Source: Microbulbifer agarilyticus (GTDB taxonomy: Bacteria > Pseudomonadota > Gammaproteobacteria > Pseudomonadales > Cellvibrionaceae). From it: 64,000 bases of DNA. The DNA is taken from NCBI RefSeq assembly GCF_019800665.1, contig NZ_JAHVKO010000001.1, positions 682,001 through 746,000 of the forward strand, written 5' to 3'. The notes below the pieces were generated by a model. It made no database searches. It had not been told where the DNA came from and saw only the letters and a program-made list of their open reading frames with translations. Of the stretch, positions 54,073 through 64,000 are shown one piece after another (within the stretch, counting starts at the first letter, position 1; each line of letters opens with the position of its first letter). The position numbers and the translations under genes are program-made.

Positions 54073-55008
54073 CTACAGTTGTCGGCCTACATCGAGAATC
54101 AAACGGCGCATCCAGCGGTGTGGCGCACTCTGTTGCAGAAGTGGGCTCCATGCCATCTTCAGCTCCAGCAGCGGTATCTTGACTGGCGGCTCACGCAGCA
54201 CCACACGGGGATTGCTGGACGCAAGCTGAGCCATGCGCGTCGGTACCGTAACGATCAGGTCGCTCTGTTCCGCCAGCAGCATGGCAACCTGGTAGTGGCG
54301 CGTGAACACCGAAATGTCGCGCTTGCGCCCCTGCCGGCCAATGGCCTCGTCCACCCAGCCCAGCCGCTGTACATCTTCTGGATTGACCCCAACGCCAACG
54401 CCCATCCCGGTTTTACTCACCCAGATATGTTGTGACGCGAGATAGCTCTCCAGATTGTAGTCCTGAAGAATGGGGTTATCCGCGCGCATCACACAAGAAA
54501 AGGTATCGCTCCAGATCGTCGCCTGGTGGAAGCTCTGAGGCATGGAATCAAAGCGGTTGATGACCATATCGACCTTGCCCTGCTCCACATCAACAAAGCT
54601 CACATCACTTGGCGTCATTATGTCTAGACTGATACCAGGCGCACTGACGCGCAATTGCTTCAGCAGCGGTGGAATCAACGTGGACTCCGCGTAGTCACTG
54701 GCCATGATGCGGAAGGTACGACGGGCATCAATGGGGTTGAAATCCCGGTTTGGCTGGATGACCTGATCAATAGCCGCCAGTGCCTCCCGTACCATGGGTT
54801 GCAGCTCCATGGCGCGCTCGGTGGGCATCATTCCCTCGCGGGTACGCACCAGCAGAGGGTCACCGAACAGCTCACGCAGGCGTTTGAGTCCATTGCTCAT
54901 AGCCGGTTGCGAGAGACCCAGGTGGCTCGCCGCTCGGGTCACATTGCGCTCGCGTAGCAGCACATCCAGGTACACCAGTAGGTTCAGGTCGGCACGTTCG
55001 AGATTCAT
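54073..55008 (-). CDS. LysR family transcriptional regulator
   Basis: About 311 residues from ATG 55008 (GTG 55014 is an alternative). N-terminal winged helix (NVTRAASHLGLSQPAMSNGLKRLRELFG), followed by a periplasmic-binding-like effector domain. It is divergent from aceA and lies upstream of glcB, so it probably controls the glyoxylate-shunt genes. Its effector is unknown; LysR-type proteins usually bind their own divergent promoter. Confidence 0.9.
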   Translation of the reverse strand: MNLERADLNLLVYLDVLLRERNVTRAASHLGLSQPAMSNGLKRLRELFGDPLLVRTREGMMPTERAMELQPMVREALAAIDQVIQPNRDFNPIDARRTFRIMASDYAESTLIPPLLKQLRVSAPGISLDIMTPSDVSFVDVEQGKVDMVINRFDSMPQSFHQATIWSDTFSCVMRADNPILQDYNLESYLASQHIWVSKTGMGVGVGVNPEDVQRLGWVDEAIGRQGRKRDISVFTRHYQVAMLLAEQSDLIVTVPTRMAQLASSNPRVVLREPPVKIPLLELKMAWSPLLQQSAPHRWMRRLILDVGRQL

Positions 55009-55182
55009 CAGCACAGTCTCTATCGGGCTTGTCAGCCGCTGGTTTATTTAGCGTTGTACGAGGTCTTGCCATGTATTCACGACTTGGATAGTGAGAATAA
55101 TGACAATAAATTAGCCAAATTATGCCAGCACTCCTACGATACGCACAACCTATTCGCAGTCACCGATAGAGGGAATATCGCA

Positions 55183-56781
55183 ATGTCTACTTACGCTAAC
55201 GAGATCCAAACAGCCGCCAAGCTGTGCGAAACCAACGGCAACACCTGGGATGCAATCAGCCCGGAATCTGTGGCCCGTATGCGTCTTCAGAACCAGTTCA
55301 AGACCGGCCTCGATATCGCGCGTTACACCGCGAACATCATGCGCAAGGACATGGAGGCTTACGACCAGGACAGCTCCAAGTACACCCAGTCTCTGGGTTG
55401 CTGGCACGGTTTCATCGGTCAGCAGAAGATGATTTCTATCAAGAAGCACTTCGAAGGTAATACCGACCGTCGCTACCTCTACCTGTCTGGCTGGATGGTT
55501 GCTGCGCTGCGCAGTGAGTTCGGTCCCCTCCCCGACCAGTCCATGCACGAGAAAACCTCTGTTGCGGCACTGATCGAAGAGCTGTACACCTTCCTGCGCC
55601 AGGCAGATGCCCGTGAGCTGGGTGGCCTGTTCCGCGAGCTGGACGCTGCCCGTGACGCCGGCGACGAAGTAAAAGCGAAAGCGATCCAGAACCAGATCGA
55701 CAACCATGTAACCCACGTTGTGCCGATCATTGCCGACATTGACGCCGGTTTCGGTAACGCGGAAGCGACCTACCTGCTGGCGAAGAAAATGATTGAAGCC
55801 GGTGCCTGCTGTATCCAGATCGAGAACCAGGTTTCCGACGAGAAGCAGTGTGGCCACCAGGACGGTAAAGTAACCGTTCCTCACGAAGACTTCCTGGCCA
55901 AGATCCGCGCCGTACGTTACGCGTTCCTGGAGCTGGGCGTAGACAACGGTGTAATCGTTGCCCGCACCGACTCCCTGGGTGCCGGCCTGACCAAGCAGAT
56001 CGCTGTTACCAATGAGCCGGGCGACCTGGGTGACCAGTACAACAGCTTCCTGGACTGCGAAGAAGTTGACGCTGCTGACCTGAGCAACGGTGATGTGATC
56101 ATCAACCGTGAAGGCAAGCTGCTGCGTCCCAAGCGTCTCGCCTCCAACCTGTTCCAGTTCCGTAAAGGTACCGGTGAAGCGCGTTGTATCCTCGACAGCG
56201 TTACCTCCCTGCAGAACGGCGCCGACCTGATCTGGATCGAAACCGAGAAGCCACATGTTCGTCAGATTGGCGCCATGATGGACGAGATCCGCAAGCAGGT
56301 ACCGAACGCGAAGCTGGTATACAACAACAGCCCGTCCTTCAACTGGACCCTGAACTTCCGTCAGCAAGTATTCGACGCGTGGAAAGAAGAAGGTAAGGAT
56401 TTGTCTGCCTACGACCGCGCCAACCTGATGAGCGCAGAGTACGACGATAGCGAGCTGTCTCAGGCGGCGGACGAGAAGATTCGTACCTTCCAGGCAGACG
56501 CTGCGCGTGAAGCGGGCATCTTCCACCACCTGATCACCCTGCCGACTTACCACACTGCGGCCCTGTCTACCGACAACCTGGCCAAAGAATACTTCGGTGA
56601 GCAAGGCATGCTGGGTTACGTGGCTGGTGTACAGCGTAAGGAAATCCGTCAGGGTATCGCCTGCGTTAAGCACCAGAACATGGCCGGCTCCGACATGGGT
56701 GATGACCACAAAGAATACTTTGCTGGTGATGCCGCGCTGAAAGCTGCCGGTAAAGACAACACCATGAACCAATTTGGATGA
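55183..56781 (+). CDS. aceA: isocitrate lyase (long form)
   Basis: From ATG 55183 the product is 532 residues, the long Pseudomonas-type form rather than the 434-residue E. coli form. The catalytic motif is KQCGHQ (Cys223) instead of KKCGH; metal-binding Asp residues fall in IADIDAGFGNAEATY. It splits isocitrate into succinate and glyoxylate, which GlcB uses. The frame is open upstream to 55054 without conserved residues. It is followed by a strong terminator. Confidence 0.97.
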   Translation: MSTYANEIQTAAKLCETNGNTWDAISPESVARMRLQNQFKTGLDIARYTANIMRKDMEAYDQDSSKYTQSLGCWHGFIGQQKMISIKKHFEGNTDRRYLYLSGWMVAALRSEFGPLPDQSMHEKTSVAALIEELYTFLRQADARELGGLFRELDAARDAGDEVKAKAIQNQIDNHVTHVVPIIADIDAGFGNAEATYLLAKKMIEAGACCIQIENQVSDEKQCGHQDGKVTVPHEDFLAKIRAVRYAFLELGVDNGVIVARTDSLGAGLTKQIAVTNEPGDLGDQYNSFLDCEEVDAADLSNGDVIINREGKLLRPKRLASNLFQFRKGTGEARCILDSVTSLQNGADLIWIETEKPHVRQIGAMMDEIRKQVPNAKLVYNNSPSFNWTLNFRQQVFDAWKEEGKDLSAYDRANLMSAEYDDSELSQAADEKIRTFQADAAREAGIFHHLITLPTYHTAALSTDNLAKEYFGEQGMLGYVAGVQRKEIRQGIACVKHQNMAGSDMGDDHKEYFAGDAALKAAGKDNTMNQFG

Positions 56782-56824
56782 GTCGATCTCGAAACTATCC
56801 CTGAGAATCGTTTCACTCACTTTT

Positions 56825-56850
56825 GGGGCCGCTCTGCGGCCCCTTTTTTT
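56825..56850 (+). terminator. terminator of aceA
   Basis: GGGGCCGC-TCT-GCGGCCCC followed by seven T, 43 bp after the aceA stop. Confidence 0.93.
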
Positions 56851-57000
56851 GCCCGTAATATCTTTCAACGATCCGCACACACCTCGGAAACCCACTCATG
56901 GGCAGCGCTCTCCACGCCTATTTTCTACCGTATCAAAGCACCGCTGGCGCAAAATTGAACTAGGCTTATGGCACGCCCTAGGTAATTTTGTGCTGTTTGT

Positions 57001-58266
57001 ATGCCTAACAAGCGCGCCAATGGTGGCCAAGTTCTCGTCCTCAACTGTGGTAGCTCTTCGCTCAAGTTTGCGTTGATTGACCCACGTAATGGCAACGCTA
57101 GCCTTAGTGGTTTGGGTGATTCACTCGGTCACAGCGTGCCTAGCGTCAGTTGGAAAATTGATGGCGAGAAACACAGCGCGGCGCTACCTGTAGGAGCGAA
57201 ACACACCGAAGTAATCGAGTTTGTTGTAACCAATATCCTTTCCGGCGGGGGCATCCTGCGGGCGGATGTTGCGGCAATCGGCCACCGGGTTGTCCACGGT
57301 GGTGAAAAATTCTCACACTCCGTACTGATTAATGAACAGGTCATCAGTGCGATACAGGACTGTGTTGCCCTGGCACCTTTGCACAACAGCGCGCATTTAC
57401 AGGGCATTGAGGCCGCCACCAAGGCATTTCCCGGGCTCCCCCAGGTTGCCGTATTCGACACCGCGTTCCATCAGACGATGCCCCGTCAGGCATACATCTA
57501 TGCCCTTCCCTACGAGCTTTATGAAGAGCACGGCATTCGCCGGTACGGAATGCATGGCACCAGCCATCGCTTTGTTTCAGAGCGTGCAGCCGACTTGCTG
57601 GGCAAAGCCAAAGCGGATGTAAACATCATCTCCGCGCACCTTGGCAATGGTGCATCCATCGCCGCGATTCAGGCGGGAAAAAGTGTCGATACCAGCATGG
57701 GGCTAACCCCGCTGGAAGGCCTGGTGATGGGCACCCGTTGTGGTGACGTCGACCCCGGTCTGTTACTGCATCTCGGTGTGCGCCTCGATTACTGTATGAA
57801 GGAAATCAATGACCTCCTCAATAAAAAGAGCGGGTTGCTTGGTATTTCTCAGCTCAGCAATGACTGTCGGGCGTTGGAGCAAGCTGCCACAGAGGGCCAT
57901 CAGGGGGCGCAGCTGGCACTTGAAATCTTTTGCTATCGATTGGCGAAATATATCGCTTCCTACCATGGAGTTTTGTCGCACGTGGATGCGCTGGTGTTTA
58001 CCGGCGGCATTGGAGAAAACTCTGCATTTATTCGCGAAAATGTGCTCAACCGACTTAATGGCCTTGGCTACCGGGTAGACGAGACGAGAAACCTGGAAAT
58101 GCGCTTTGGCGCAGAAGGCGCAATTGAACCACCATCCGGTACCACTACCACACCTAAAGTACTGGTCATTCCCACTAATGAAGAATGGGTGATCGCACGG
58201 GACGCCGCACAGATAATCGCCAGTGGTAATTCAGCCGCTTCAGGCCAGCCGGCTGGAGGCTCCTAG
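57001..58266 (+). CDS. ackA: acetate kinase
   Basis: A 421-residue ASKHA-fold kinase with VLNCGSSSLKFALID, VFDTAFHQTMP, GMHGTSHRFVS and MGLTPLEGLVMGTRCGDVDP. It interconverts acetate plus ATP and acetyl phosphate. It lies 3 bp before pta in an operon. No clear ribosome binding site before ATG 57001. Confidence 0.97.
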   Translation: MPNKRANGGQVLVLNCGSSSLKFALIDPRNGNASLSGLGDSLGHSVPSVSWKIDGEKHSAALPVGAKHTEVIEFVVTNILSGGGILRADVAAIGHRVVHGGEKFSHSVLINEQVISAIQDCVALAPLHNSAHLQGIEAATKAFPGLPQVAVFDTAFHQTMPRQAYIYALPYELYEEHGIRRYGMHGTSHRFVSERAADLLGKAKADVNIISAHLGNGASIAAIQAGKSVDTSMGLTPLEGLVMGTRCGDVDPGLLLHLGVRLDYCMKEINDLLNKKSGLLGISQLSNDCRALEQAATEGHQGAQLALEIFCYRLAKYIASYHGVLSHVDALVFTGGIGENSAFIRENVLNRLNGLGYRVDETRNLEMRFGAEGAIEPPSGTTTTPKVLVIPTNEEWVIARDAAQIIASGNSAASGQPAGGS

Positions 58267-58269
58267 TCC

Positions 58270-60411
58270 ATGGCCCGTACGATTATGCTTGTCCCAATCA
58301 GTTCCGGCGTGGGCATAACCTCGGTCAGCTTGGGCACCTTACGCGCGTTGGAGCGGGATGGTGTCAGCGTCAGTTTCTACAAGCCGATCGCGGAAACCGT
58401 CAAGAACGAGAGAAACCGCGATCGCAGCAATGAGATCCTGCGCACCGCGTCAAACTTAAAGGTTCCGGAATCGTTCAGCATGAAGCATGCGGAATCGATG
58501 ATTGGTCACGACGATCTCGCGGATTTAATGGAAGATATTCTCGGGCGCTTCAGCGAACAGGCCCGTCGCTCGGATGTAGCGATTGTGGAGGGTCTGGTTC
58601 CCAACGCGGAAAACCAGTTTGCCAACCTGCTCAATTTACACATTGCGAAGACACTGGACGCGGAAGTAATACTGGTGGTGTGCCCCGACATGGACTCCAC
58701 CCAACAGCTAAAAGACCGGCTTGAGGTCGCGATGACGACCTTTGGCGGTAGCAGCGCCCAGCGAGTGGTTGGCTGCATCGTAAACAAGGTCGGTGCCCCT
58801 TCGCATTTGCCCGACTCCCCGGGTGCGGACATTAATGGTGTGTTTGAGGGTTCTCGGGTACGACGTGGCAACCTCGAAATTCTCGCACTGTTCGGCAAAA
58901 GCCCGCTGCCAATTATTGGCTGTATTCCCTGGAATGCAGATTTGGTGGAGCCCAGGGCAAAAGATCTTGCAGAACATTTTCAGGCAGAAATCATCAACTA
59001 TGGCGAGCTGGATATTCGCCGCCTGCGCAGTGTCACCTTTTGCTCACGCTCACTGGGCAATATGATCTATCGCTTCGAGCCCGGCTCAATGCTGGTCACA
59101 TCCGGTGACCGTCCCGATGTCATCGTAGCCGCCTGCCTCGCAGCAATGAACGGCATCAAGATTGGTTGTCTGCTGTTAACCGGTGGCTACCAGATCGAGT
59201 CACAGGTACGAAAACTGTGCGCACCTGCTATGGAAACGGGGTTGCCGGTGATTTTGGTCGAGAGCAATACATGGCAGACGGCACTGCAGCTCCAGTCATT
59301 TAATACCGAGACGCCCACCGACGATCTTGATCGAATCGAAAAGGTGCAGGATTTTATTGCCGGTCACCTGGACAACCACTGGGTCGAATCCCTGGCGCGC
59401 GACTCCAACCGGCCCAAGCGTCTTTCTCCCCCGGCATTCCGCTACCACCTTACCGAGCTGGCACGGCGAGCCAACAAGCGTATTGTACTTCCGGAGGGGG
59501 ATGAACCCCGCACGGTAAGGGCCGCACTGGTCTGTGCCGAGCGCGGCATCGCCCGCCCAGTGCTACTTGGCGACCCCAAGGAAATTCATCGCGTGGCGGA
59601 ACAGCAGGGTATTTTGCTTGCGGATAAGGTTGAGATCATTGATCCAGACAATACGCGCAACAAATACGTTGATGCCATGGTGGAACTGCGCAAAAACAAG
59701 GGGCTGACTGAAATCGTCGCCAAAGAGCAGCTTCAGGACAATGTGGTGCTCGGGACCATGATGCTGGCCGAGGGCGAGGTAGATGGCCTGGTATCCGGGG
59801 CCGTACACACCACCGCAAATACCATCCGCCCTGCTCTGCAACTGATTAAAACCGCACCCGGCGCGAGCCTGGTGTCGTCGGTATTTTTCATGTTGCTACC
59901 AGACCAGGTTCTTGTATACGGAGACTGCGCGATCAACCCGGACCCGAACGCGGAAGAACTGGCGGACATCGCCATACAGTCAGCAGACTCCGCAGAAGCC
60001 TTTGGTATTGAACCGAGGGTAGCAATGATCAGTTACTCGACGGGATCATCCGGCTCCGGCAGTGATGTGGAGAAGGTCCGAGAAGCCACCAGAATCGCCA
60101 AAGAAAAACGGCCGGATCTGGCGATCGATGGGCCATTGCAATATGACGCGGCCGTAATGGAAAACGTGGCGAAGAAGAAAGCACCGGGTAGCCCGGTTGC
60201 CGGGCGCGCCACGGTGTTTATCTTCCCGGACCTGAATACCGGTAATACCACATATAAGGCCGTGCAGCGCAGTGCGGATCTCATCAGTATTGGGCCGATG
60301 CTACAAGGAATGCGCAAACCGGTTAACGACCTCTCCCGCGGAGCACTGGTGGATGACATCATCTACACCATAGCCCTCACGGCCATTCAGGCGAGCCAGT
60401 TAAAAAGCTAG
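58270..60411 (+). CDS. pta: phosphate acetyltransferase
   Basis: A 713-residue long-form Pta: N-terminal BioD-like domain ([13 protein letters not shown]), a DRTGG domain (about residues 215-325), and the C-terminal catalytic domain ([38 protein letters not shown]). It interconverts acetyl phosphate and acetyl-CoA. Cotranscribed with ackA. Confidence 0.96.
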   Translation: MARTIMLVPISSGVGITSVSLGTLRALERDGVSVSFYKPIAETVKNERNRDRSNEILRTASNLKVPESFSMKHAESMIGHDDLADLMEDILGRFSEQARRSDVAIVEGLVPNAENQFANLLNLHIAKTLDAEVILVVCPDMDSTQQLKDRLEVAMTTFGGSSAQRVVGCIVNKVGAPSHLPDSPGADINGVFEGSRVRRGNLEILALFGKSPLPIIGCIPWNADLVEPRAKDLAEHFQAEIINYGELDIRRLRSVTFCSRSLGNMIYRFEPGSMLVTSGDRPDVIVAACLAAMNGIKIGCLLLTGGYQIESQVRKLCAPAMETGLPVILVESNTWQTALQLQSFNTETPTDDLDRIEKVQDFIAGHLDNHWVESLARDSNRPKRLSPPAFRYHLTELARRANKRIVLPEGDEPRTVRAALVCAERGIARPVLLGDPKEIHRVAEQQGILLADKVEIIDPDNTRNKYVDAMVELRKNKGLTEIVAKEQLQDNVVLGTMMLAEGEVDGLVSGAVHTTANTIRPALQLIKTAPGASLVSSVFFMLLPDQVLVYGDCAINPDPNAEELADIAIQSADSAEAFGIEPRVAMISYSTGSSGSGSDVEKVREATRIAKEKRPDLAIDGPLQYDAAVMENVAKKKAPGSPVAGRATVFIFPDLNTGNTTYKAVQRSADLISIGPMLQGMRKPVNDLSRGALVDDIIYTIALTAIQASQLKS

Positions 60412-60442
60412 CTAACTTTCGAAGTGCTTCAACGAGGCACCT

Positions 60443-62671
60443 TCAAGGAGCCGCTGTGTCGGTGATCTCGGCGGTATCTCCGAGCGCACGCTTATCGTCA
60501 AAGAATTTCGCATATGCACCGGCAACCAGATATGCAAGTAGGCGATGGTGGTAATCGTCGCTACCATCAAAGCCCAAACGCTCGAGGCAGGCGCGTACCG
60601 CAGGGAATTCGTCGAGGCGATGTTTGGCAATATCACGGCCTTTGCGCAGTAGCGGCCAGTAGCTGAAGATATTGCGCCCGGCTTCTTTCAGGCTCTGCAA
60701 GGCGACCGCCAATTGCGCTTCCTGCGCGGTAAAGTCTGTACCCAAGGGATAATATGGCAGTAGTGCGGGTCTGTGTCCCTGCTCGAAGATAGCCTGAAGC
60801 CGGTGCGGTGTGTTGTTCCGGTAGGCAGGGGGAATTTTAAAGCCTCGCTCCACCTTACCAGCAGCCCGCGCTTTGGCGAGCAGCTCTCGCTGGAACCGTT
60901 TATCCGCGATACAAATCATTGAGACGATTACGTCCCGATCCGTCTTGCCGCGCAGATCGGCAATGCCATACTCGGTGACCACGATATCGCGCAAGTGCCG
61001 TGGTATGGTGCAGTTCGGGTACTCCCAGACAATATTACTTTGTACGCGACCGCCAGTTGTACGGGTACTGGACAAGGCGATGATAGAGCGCGCACCTGGC
61101 AATTCTTGCGCCTGTGCGACAAAGTTGTACTGCCCGCCTACCCCGCTCACCACTTTACCGTTAGCCAAACCATCGGAAACCACTGCCCCGTTCAGGGTTA
61201 CCATCATTGCCGAATTTACGAATCGAGCATGTTGCCGCTGTACACATTTCAGTTCGCGCTGTTTTTCCAGCGCGTTGATGTAGTCGATGCCGGTCATATT
61301 GATACCGGCCAACTCATCCGGATCCATTTCTCGAAGTTCACGGTAAAGGCTGGTAGAACCGAGATAGAACCCCCCATGTAGCCAGGTGCCGCCAGAAATT
61401 GGCTTGCCTGCGACGCTGCCGAGCAACTTTTGTAGTCCCGCTGCACTGTGCAGGTCACACTCCTCCAATTCGCCGCCCTCATCAAGGAAGCGATGGCCAC
61501 GCCAGCTATAGGATGGGTCGATGATGCCCATGTCCTGGAGGAATTTTGTATCTTCTTCGGTTAATGGGCTCTGAATCCGCCCGCTGTTACGCAGCGCGAG
61601 CAATAGCTCCTCCGATGCACAGTCAGAAGCGACACCTGAGTTCAGCAGTGACTGGAGTGCGGCATCCTGGTAGACCTTGCGCTTCATCACCCCAGCACGT
61701 CGCAAATGCAGGAATCCCTCCGGAACCATCTCACTGGCTCCATAAATACCCTGCGTAAAAAGACTCGATTCGGCAGGTATACTGCTCGCCGTGGCATCAA
61801 GCTCGAACTGCAAGGCGTGCAGGATATCGCTGAACTCCTGGTTATGTGTCTGCCGAAGGCGGAGTACGTGGCAGATAGCATCACCGAGCGCGCCGATGCC
61901 CACCTGCAAGGTGCCTCCGTCTTTCACCAGGCTGGCGATATGGAAACTGAGGGCGTAATCGGTAATCCGGACCGGTGCATTGGGCGCGGGGAAAATTTCC
62001 TGCTCAAAAGCATCGCCTTCCAGCAGAAAATCAAACAGGGTCGCACTCACCCGCGCATCACCACCAACAAACGGCAAGCGCGGATTGACCTCCCCAACAA
62101 CAACGATTGGGCCATGGTTACGCGCTTCAGCGAGTGCCAGTAGTGGCAAGGTGAGATCGGGGTTGCTACTTAAGCTGTAGTCACTGCTGGAGTCGATGGC
62201 CGGCGACACCATTTGCGCGACAACATTTACACCACGGTCTAAAAGATCACGCGGCACCAGCGTGTAATTCGTGCTGACATAATCCTGCTGCGCACTCGCT
62301 ACATTGAGCATGCTCCCCGGTTGCATGAAAAACTCACACACCTCCACGTTACGCGGTAGCAGCCCCTTGCGCCGGGCCTGATTGTAGGCAAGATCTTGGT
62401 AGTCACTATAGAGGCGGTCCAGCAAGGGTTGGACAAAACGACGCTGCAGTTCGTTCCCACTTGCCGGCCGCTCGAGCGTCAATGCGGTAAATATGGTCAG
62501 GGAAATACGCGGATCGGCTTCGGCACGGGCGTAAAGGGCGTTCGCGAAATGGTTGGCTTTGCCAATCCCCAGTGGAAGCCCCAGCACGATGTGCTTACCG
62601 ACTCGCTCGAGCACGGCATCGACACAGGCTTCCACCTCGTCGAAGGACTCAGGCTCTTTCGTTGATTGCAC
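60443..62671 (-). CDS. acetyl-CoA hydrolase/transferase family protein
   Basis: A 742-residue protein starting with GTG. The CoA-transferase-like core includes GVGGQYNFVAQAQELPGA, VVTEYGIADLRGKTDRD and GIGALGDAICHVLRLR; the N-terminus adds an extra region compared with short Ach1-type enzymes. Members move CoA between acetyl-CoA and other acids or hydrolyse acetyl-CoA. It lies 22 bp after fadE, suggesting coexpression with beta-oxidation, and converges on pta. Confidence 0.87.
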   Translation of the reverse strand: MQSTKEPESFDEVEACVDAVLERVGKHIVLGLPLGIGKANHFANALYARAEADPRISLTIFTALTLERPASGNELQRRFVQPLLDRLYSDYQDLAYNQARRKGLLPRNVEVCEFFMQPGSMLNVASAQQDYVSTNYTLVPRDLLDRGVNVVAQMVSPAIDSSSDYSLSSNPDLTLPLLALAEARNHGPIVVVGEVNPRLPFVGGDARVSATLFDFLLEGDAFEQEIFPAPNAPVRITDYALSFHIASLVKDGGTLQVGIGALGDAICHVLRLRQTHNQEFSDILHALQFELDATASSIPAESSLFTQGIYGASEMVPEGFLHLRRAGVMKRKVYQDAALQSLLNSGVASDCASEELLLALRNSGRIQSPLTEEDTKFLQDMGIIDPSYSWRGHRFLDEGGELEECDLHSAAGLQKLLGSVAGKPISGGTWLHGGFYLGSTSLYRELREMDPDELAGINMTGIDYINALEKQRELKCVQRQHARFVNSAMMVTLNGAVVSDGLANGKVVSGVGGQYNFVAQAQELPGARSIIALSSTRTTGGRVQSNIVWEYPNCTIPRHLRDIVVTEYGIADLRGKTDRDVIVSMICIADKRFQRELLAKARAAGKVERGFKIPPAYRNNTPHRLQAIFEQGHRPALLPYYPLGTDFTAQEAQLAVALQSLKEAGRNIFSYWPLLRKGRDIAKHRLDEFPAVRACLERLGFDGSDDYHHRLLAYLVAGAYAKFFDDKRALGDTAEITDTAAP

Positions 62672-62692
62672 GATGAAGACCCCGCTTTTACT

Positions 62693-64000
62693 TCAGCCCG
62701 TTGTCTTCTGGCCACCAAGGGAATCGAAGTGATCTACCTGAATCGCCTTGTCAACGGCCTCGGCGGTGAGCTTCATCTCAGTGGCCTCTTCTTCATTAAT
62801 CAACCCTTTGCTCAGCGCTTCCTCGACGGATTTCACACTGAGTGCGCGCACCCCACCCTTTTTCATTTTTTCACGGATATCGGCGGTCGCATGGCTGAGC
62901 TCAAATGCCTGCTCGACGATATCGATACCATCACCCGGGTTACCCAGGAAGACACCTTCGGTAAGCCGCTCGCGCGTTTCGGAAGGCACCATAATCAAGT
63001 CAGCGCAGGCTTTGGCCTGCCGATCAGAAGCATCGCGGATACTGTGTCCCCACGGCATGGTGAGAAACTGCATCAGTTGGCCGATGAAACGGATGGGGAA
63101 ATTGTGGAACACCTCGATCAGGCTGACCTCAATGTTGTGGAAGCCCGAACGCATCGCAAACTCCAGTAATGGCCTGTCGCTGTCCGGGCTGCCATCGTCA
63201 TTAAAGCGCTTGAGCGCACAGCTCATGAGATAGAGATCACTCAATACGTCCCCGAGCCGCGCGGAAATCATTTCTTTCCGTTTGAGTTCACCACCCAGTG
63301 ATAAGAGGGAGATTTCAGTAACCAGCGTGAGTACCGCGGAATAGCGGTTCATCTGCCGGTAGTATTTGGCCGCATCGCCAACCCCCTTGGGGCTGCTGGC
63401 AAACAGGCCACCGGTCCAGCCATGAAATACTGCGCGGGCAAATGTTTTCAGCTGGAACATGAAGTGTTTCGGAAGTAGTGCATCCAGTTCTTTTACCCCG
63501 GCATCGTGGTCTGGATTGGTCGCCGCCTCCATTTCTTGCAGCAGGTAGGGATGACAGCGTATAGCCCCCTGCCCGAAGATCATCAGACTGCGCGTTAGGA
63601 TGTTTGCACCCTCGACGGTAATCGCAACGGGCACAGCCCGGTAAACGTTACCGAGATAGTTTGAAGGGCCATCAATAATCGCCTTGCCCGCATGGATGTC
63701 CATGGCATCATTGATCGACTGGCGCAGACCGAAGGTTGCGTGCGCTTTCATAATTGCCGAGATGACTGCGGGCTTGCGGCCCTGGTCGAGGGCGCGCGTG
63801 GTGGTCTTATGTGCAGAATCCAGTACATAAGCAATACCGGCGATTTCCGCGAGGCGCCGCTGCACGCCCTCAAATTTGCCGATAGAGATACCAAACTGCT
63901 CACGTACATAGGCATAGGCGCCTGTAGTGCGCGCGGCGAGCTTGGCGCCACCGGTGGAGAGTGACGGCAGCGAAATGCCACGTCCTGCGGCGAGCGCGCT
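62693..64000 (-). CDS. fadE: acyl-CoA dehydrogenase FadE, C-terminal part
   Basis: The frame runs off the right edge of the window, giving about 435 residues of the C-terminal half. Segments GAYAYVREQFGISIGKFEG, VTVEGANILTRSLMIFGQGA-like TVEGANILTRSLMIFGQG and the C-terminal DUF1974 extension identify the large FadE type that starts fatty-acid beta-oxidation. The N-terminal part and start are outside the window. It lies just upstream of the acetyl-CoA hydrolase gene. Confidence 0.93.
   Translation of the reverse strand, partial: SALAAGRGISLPSLSTGGAKLAARTTGAYAYVREQFGISIGKFEGVQRRLAEIAGIAYVLDSAHKTTTRALDQGRKPAVISAIMKAHATFGLRQSINDAMDIHAGKAIIDGPSNYLGNVYRAVPVAITVEGANILTRSLMIFGQGAIRCHPYLLQEMEAATNPDHDAGVKELDALLPKHFMFQLKTFARAVFHGWTGGLFASSPKGVGDAAKYYRQMNRYSAVLTLVTEISLLSLGGELKRKEMISARLGDVLSDLYLMSCALKRFNDDGSPDSDRPLLEFAMRSGFHNIEVSLIEVFHNFPIRFIGQLMQFLTMPWGHSIRDASDRQAKACADLIMVPSETRERLTEGVFLGNPGDGIDIVEQAFELSHATADIREKMKKGGVRALSVKSVEEALSKGLINEEEATEMKLTAEAVDKAIQVDHFDSLGGQKTTG

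Noticed and set aside
55150..56895. 581-codon minus-strand open frame across aceA
   Set aside because: It is the complement of the highly codon-biased isocitrate lyase gene, which has complete catalytic motifs; the antisense product has no recognisable motif.

Overview
The window looks like chromosomal core DNA of a marine-type gammaproteobacterium. The run cysG-serS-crcB-rarA-lolA-ftsK / trxB-aat-bpt-infA-clpA-clpS-cspD-icd-rluE-mnmA-hflD-purB matches, from general knowledge, the arrangement in Pseudomonas and relatives. The two TonB-dependent receptors, the long isocitrate lyase and the ergothioneine genes would fit an aerobic Cellvibrionales-like organism such as Microbulbifer. The genus is inference; no rRNA or tRNA gene was seen to anchor it.

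Layout. 1-7.0 kb is an accessory-looking stretch: a VOC-family fragment, a small membrane protein, a DUF1254/DUF1214 protein, an unrecognised 199-residue protein with a CNF-like Cys/His motif, a DUF2007 protein with an apparent non-AUG start, a TMEM175-type channel, an enoyl-CoA hydratase and a lone tyrosine recombinase. 7.1-8.2 kb is a CcdA/periplasmic thioredoxin pair. 8.4-13.6 kb is a vitamin B12 operon (btuB-cobO-cobQ-btuF) behind a cobalamin riboswitch. 13.7-15.1 kb holds two exported proteins, one with Gly/His repeats and one DUF2092. 15.3-19.2 kb is an ergothioneine operon (egtB-egtD) continuing into a DUF411 lipoprotein and a YheT-like hydrolase. 19.4-24.7 kb is a large TonB receptor divergent from a penicillin-acylase-family gene broken by a one-base frameshift in a C6 run. 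24.8-32.7 kb is the ftsK-lolA-rarA-crcB-serS-cysG block. 33.3-39.9 kb contains trxB and the genes of the bacterial N-degron route (aat, bpt, clpS, clpA) with infA and cspD. 40.2-48.1 kb holds icd, rluE, mnmA-hflD, purB, a RoxA-like cupin oxygenase, a GNAT protein and a DUF7931-like protein. 48.1-51.7 kb has a YdeP-type molybdoenzyme with fdhD and a YbjQ protein. 51.8-64.0 kb is a two-carbon and fatty-acid node: glcB, a LysR regulator, aceA, ackA-pta, an acetyl-CoA hydrolase/transferase and the C-terminal part of fadE.

How the genes work together. Aat and Bpt add Leu/Phe to N-termini, ClpS recognises these, and ClpA unfolds the proteins (ClpP is not in the window). Icd, AceA and GlcB form the TCA/glyoxylate branch point; AckA-Pta and the acetyl-CoA hydrolase interconvert acetate and acetyl-CoA, and FadE supplies acetyl-CoA from fatty acids. 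BtuB and BtuF import cobalamin while CobO and CobQ adenosylate and amidate corrinoids. Most of the window is ordinary housekeeping DNA. The points most worth a second look are the CNF-like small protein at 2.7 kb, the frameshifted acylase with its palindrome-rich divergent promoter, and the DUF2007 gene with an apparent ATC/ATT start.
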